Source: DATFLK01 sp035267815
Lineage (GTDB): Bacteria; Pseudomonadota; Zetaproteobacteria; Mariprofundales; Mariprofundaceae
Assembly (NCBI GenBank): GCA_035267815.1
Contig: DATFLK010000017.1
Location: 1-15,922 of the forward strand
Direction: 5' to 3'
DNA length: 15,922 nucleotides
Every line of letters begins with the position of its first letter. Positions within the stretch are counted from its first letter, which is position 1. The notes beneath the pieces were generated by a model. It worked only from the letters and a program-made list of their open reading frames with translations, made no database searches and was not told where the DNA came from. Made by a program: the position numbers and the translations under genes. Below, one piece after another: positions 13,751 through 15,922 of this stretch.

Positions 13751-14578
13751 ATGGCTGTTTACGGGATCGGGGATATCCAAGGCTGTTTTGACCCCCTGAA
13801 ACGACTTCTGGACAAGCTGGGCTTCGATCCGAATTCGGATACCATTTGGTGTGCCGGAGATCTGGTTAATCGTGGTCCGGCCTCACTGGATGTTCTGCGC
13901 TTCCTAAAATCTCTTGGCGATGCCTGCATCTGTGTGCTGGGCAATCATGATCTGCATCTTCTGGGACAGTTGGCGGGTGAGGCGCCCTATACGCGTGACA
14001 CCCTGGAGGGCGTGCTCACAGCACCGGACCGGGACGAACTGATCGACTGGCTGCGCCACCGTCGGTTGCTGCATCACGACGCGGCTCTGAACTGGTGCAT
14101 GGTCCATGCCGGACTGCACCCGGCGTGGACGCTTGGCAAGGCCAAGCGCCGGGCAGCAAGGATCGAGAAGGTGTTGCAGAGCGATGATTGGCGCGATTTC
14201 AGTCGCCATCTGCATCACCGCGAGTTTCCGGACTGCGACCCACGTGATGATGGTTTGCCGGCCACGCTTTTCGCCACGGCGGTTTTGACACGCAGTCGCT
14301 ACTGTACCGCCGAGGGGTGTTTCAACTGGACCACCCGCGCTGGCGGACCGACCGATGAGGAGTTTCCCTGGTTCGCACACGATGATCTGGCCTGGCGTGA
14401 CGAAACGCGGGTGCTTTGCGGCCACTGGGCTGCGCTTGGCCTGATTACCGACCAGCCGCATGTGCTGGGGCTCGATTCAGGCTGTGTCTGGGGCGGAAGA
14501 TTGACCGCTGCGCGACTCGATGCCGATGTTCCCGAACTGACCCATGTCGAATGCAAGGCGTGTCAGACCATCGGTTAG
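13751..14578 (+). CDS. apaH: Symmetrical bis(5'-nucleosyl)-tetraphosphatase ApaH
   Basis: ApaH splits Ap4A to two ADP, lowering dinucleoside polyphosphates that rise in stress, and removes Np4-type caps from RNA in E. coli. The 275 residues (E. coli about 280) carry the metallophosphatase motifs GDIQGC (7-12), GDLVNRGP (36-43) and GNHD (64-67), followed by MVHAGLHPAW and CGHWAALG with the remaining metal-binding histidines. The GDIQG form, with Gln replacing the His of GDxHG, is typical of ApaH. ATG 13751 starts directly with the first beta strand; there is no strong ribosome site, and CTCCTCC again lies next to the start. It is the last gene of the plus-strand train. Ap4A is a side product of aminoacyl-tRNA synthetases such as the nearby alaS, a suggestive but unproven link. 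Confidence 0.96.
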   Translation: MAVYGIGDIQGCFDPLKRLLDKLGFDPNSDTIWCAGDLVNRGPASLDVLRFLKSLGDACICVLGNHDLHLLGQLAGEAPYTRDTLEGVLTAPDRDELIDWLRHRRLLHHDAALNWCMVHAGLHPAWTLGKAKRRAARIEKVLQSDDWRDFSRHLHHREFPDCDPRDDGLPATLFATAVLTRSRYCTAEGCFNWTTRAGGPTDEEFPWFAHDDLAWRDETRVLCGHWAALGLITDQPHVLGLDSGCVWGGRLTAARLDADVPELTHVECKACQTIG

Positions 14579-14616
14579 CGGGCAGGAGGTCGTTTCCTGA
14601 CCAGGAACCGGGCCTC

Positions 14617-14638
14617 AACCTTACTTCGGTGGTTTTTT
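14617..14638 (+). terminator. Candidate intrinsic terminator after apaH with a cUUCGg tetraloop
   Basis: AACC-TT-AC-TTCG-GT-GGTT pairs six bases (with a two-base bulge) around a C-UUCG-G tetraloop, one of the most stable RNA loops, and runs directly into a stretch of six T. It lies 39 bases after the apaH stop and overlaps the last codons of the convergent minus-strand gene. A separate inverted repeat TTCCTG-AC-CAGGAA sits at 14594-14607. The bulge makes this moderately sure only. Confidence 0.4.
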
Positions 14639-15922
14639 CGTCCCGACCAAGGTCTGCAGCGCTTGTTGAACGGAGGTGACCGTCGCCTGCCATTGGCCCG
14701 CCTGCTCCTGACGAAATAGGCGCATGATATCCGGATACCAGGGTGAGTCGTCACGGTCGGTCAGCCAACGCCAGTCGGTCTTATGATCGGGAAGCAAGAC
14801 CCAGCACGGCCGACCGAGCGCACCGGTCAGATGGGCCACGGCGGTGTCCACAGTGATCACCAGATCGAGGTTCGTTACGATGGCTGCGGTGTCGGCGAAA
14901 TCGCGGATGGAGGGGGACAGGTTCACCAGTGAAAACGCTTGGGAAGGGTCCTCAGCCTCTGCCTCGCCAGCTCCTTTTTGCATACTGAAAAAAAACACGT
15001 TTTCGACCTCGCCGAGCGGGGCCAGTGTCTCCAATGAGGGGAGTGAACGCTCTGCATCGTTCTCGAAGTCGGGATTGCCCTTCCAGGCCAGACCGATCCG
15101 CAACGCATCCGAAGCATGACCGATGATATTGCGCCAGTGCGCCACCCGTTCCGGATCGGCCTTCAGGTAGGGAAGTTCCGCCGGGATGCTCTCCAGCCGG
15201 GTCCGGAAGAGAAAGGGAAGACTGAGCGGAGGAGTCCAGTAGTCCCAGCTATCGTTGGAGAACGGTTCGTCGAAGGCGATCACCTCGTCCAGGTTCGGAA
15301 GGGATGAGAAAAGTGCTTTCAGGCCGGGATGGCAAAGCATGGCGATACGCTCCGCTCCCTGCTGCCTGACCAGACTGACGTAGCGGCAAAACTGGATCAT
15401 GTCGCCATGTCCTGCCTCGAAGCCGATCAGCAGTGATTTGCCGACTAGTGGTTCGCCCTGCCAGCGAGGGCAGGCGAGATGTCGTTCAAGCGGGGCATAC
15501 CAGTCCCGAGCCTCCAGACATGCCCATCCCTCCTCGAAGCGCCCCTGACGCAAAAGTAGGTAGGCGAGGTTGAAGCGAGCCTTGCGGTAACAGGCATCAT
15601 ATCCGAGTGCCTTGCGGTAACACTGCTCCGCCTCCTCTTCGCGTTTCATGCCGGCGAGCAATACGCCCAGATTGGACCAGCCGGCCGGTGATTCGGGGGA
15701 TAACGATAGCAATCTGCGATAGAGCTTTTCCGACTCGCCAAAGCGCTTCTGCTTTTCCAACAGTGCAGCGAGATTGAGGCAGGCCTGTGTCAGTCGTGGA
15801 GAGAGGGCGAGCGCCTGTCGGTAATGGTATTCGGCCTTATGGAATGACCCCGTACGGTCGAGCAGCAGTCCGAGATTGGCATGGGCCTCGGCGAAATCGG
15901 GAGAGAGTGATAAGGCTTGGCA
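14621..15922 (-). CDS. TPR repeat protein with glycosyltransferase-like C-terminal domain, 5' end cut by window
   Basis: The frame is open from the right edge to TAA at 14621-14623, giving 433 residues with the N-terminus missing. The first part (about residues 9-150) is a row of 34-residue TPR repeats, such as FAEAHANLGLLLDRTGSFHK, LTQACLNLAALLEKQKRFGE and SPAGWSNLGVLLAGMKREEE, forming a protein-binding superhelix. The rest resembles glycosyltransferase family 9-like (heptosyltransferase-fold) domains found in many TPR proteins: GFEAGHGDMIQFCRYVSLV, RIGLAWKGNPDFENDAERSL, DFADTAAIVTNLDLVITVDT, AVAHLTGALGRPCWVLLP and DWRWLTDRDDSPWYPDIMRL. No signal peptide can be judged because the start is outside. 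It probably transfers a sugar to a protein or envelope molecule, but donor and target are unknown. It converges on apaH. Confidence 0.9.
   Translation of the reverse strand, partial: CQALSLSPDFAEAHANLGLLLDRTGSFHKAEYHYRQALALSPRLTQACLNLAALLEKQKRFGESEKLYRRLLSLSPESPAGWSNLGVLLAGMKREEEAEQCYRKALGYDACYRKARFNLAYLLLRQGRFEEGWACLEARDWYAPLERHLACPRWQGEPLVGKSLLIGFEAGHGDMIQFCRYVSLVRQQGAERIAMLCHPGLKALFSSLPNLDEVIAFDEPFSNDSWDYWTPPLSLPFLFRTRLESIPAELPYLKADPERVAHWRNIIGHASDALRIGLAWKGNPDFENDAERSLPSLETLAPLGEVENVFFFSMQKGAGEAEAEDPSQAFSLVNLSPSIRDFADTAAIVTNLDLVITVDTAVAHLTGALGRPCWVLLPDHKTDWRWLTDRDDSPWYPDIMRLFRQEQAGQWQATVTSVQQALQTLVGTKKPPK

Overview
This window comes from a GC-rich chromosome of a Pseudomonadota bacterium, probably gammaproteobacterial or a close relative such as the Zetaproteobacteria. 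The evidence is the gene set: ErpA-, YadGH-, RlmE-, MltD-, YbeD- and ApaH-like proteins, the recA-recX-alaS order, and two lipoproteins with clear lipoboxes. The lineage call is an inference from protein families; no rRNA gene is present. I see 17 protein genes, two of them cut by the window edges, and no RNA gene, insertion sequence, phage gene or CRISPR array. This is mostly a housekeeping region.

Layout. (1) Positions 1-2995, minus strand: an MltD-type lytic transglycosylase lipoprotein followed 35 bases later by a peptide-type (family 5) solute-binding lipoprotein that runs off the left edge. (2) Positions 3102-6007, plus strand: erpA (A-type Fe-S carrier), a 181-base spacer rich in inverted repeats, then a tightly packed trio of yadG-like ATPase, yadH-like permease and rlmE (23S rRNA 2'-O-methyltransferase), joined by ATGA and TTGA stop/start overlaps. 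(3) Positions 6019-6468, minus strand: a stand-alone cyclic-nucleotide-binding-fold protein, convergent with rlmE and divergent from thpR. (4) Positions 6557-14578, plus strand: one long gene train, thpR-recA-recX-alaS-rmuC, two small membrane proteins, ybeD and apaH. It mixes DNA repair (recA, recX, rmuC), tRNA charging (alaS), RNA end chemistry (thpR) and dinucleotide alarmone breakdown (apaH). (5) Position 14621 to the right edge, minus strand: a TPR protein with a glycosyltransferase-like C-terminal domain, convergent with apaH.

The most notable point is recX. Its conserved N-terminal coding sequence lies upstream of the first usable start codon (ATG 8284) and is in the same frame as recA, separated from it only by a TGA stop in TGAC context. 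Where a start codon would be expected, with ideal spacing from a GAGGAG ribosome site, there is GTC rather than GTG. This suggests a non-canonical start, stop-codon readthrough giving some RecA-RecX fusion, or a single-base change or error. Other points are a LexA-like CTG-N10-CAG site 21 bases before recA inside the thpR end, the structured leader before yadG, a cyclic-nucleotide fold lacking the phosphate-binding Arg, and the pairing of a murein-cleaving enzyme with a peptide-binding lipoprotein. I found no convincing wholly new multi-gene system.
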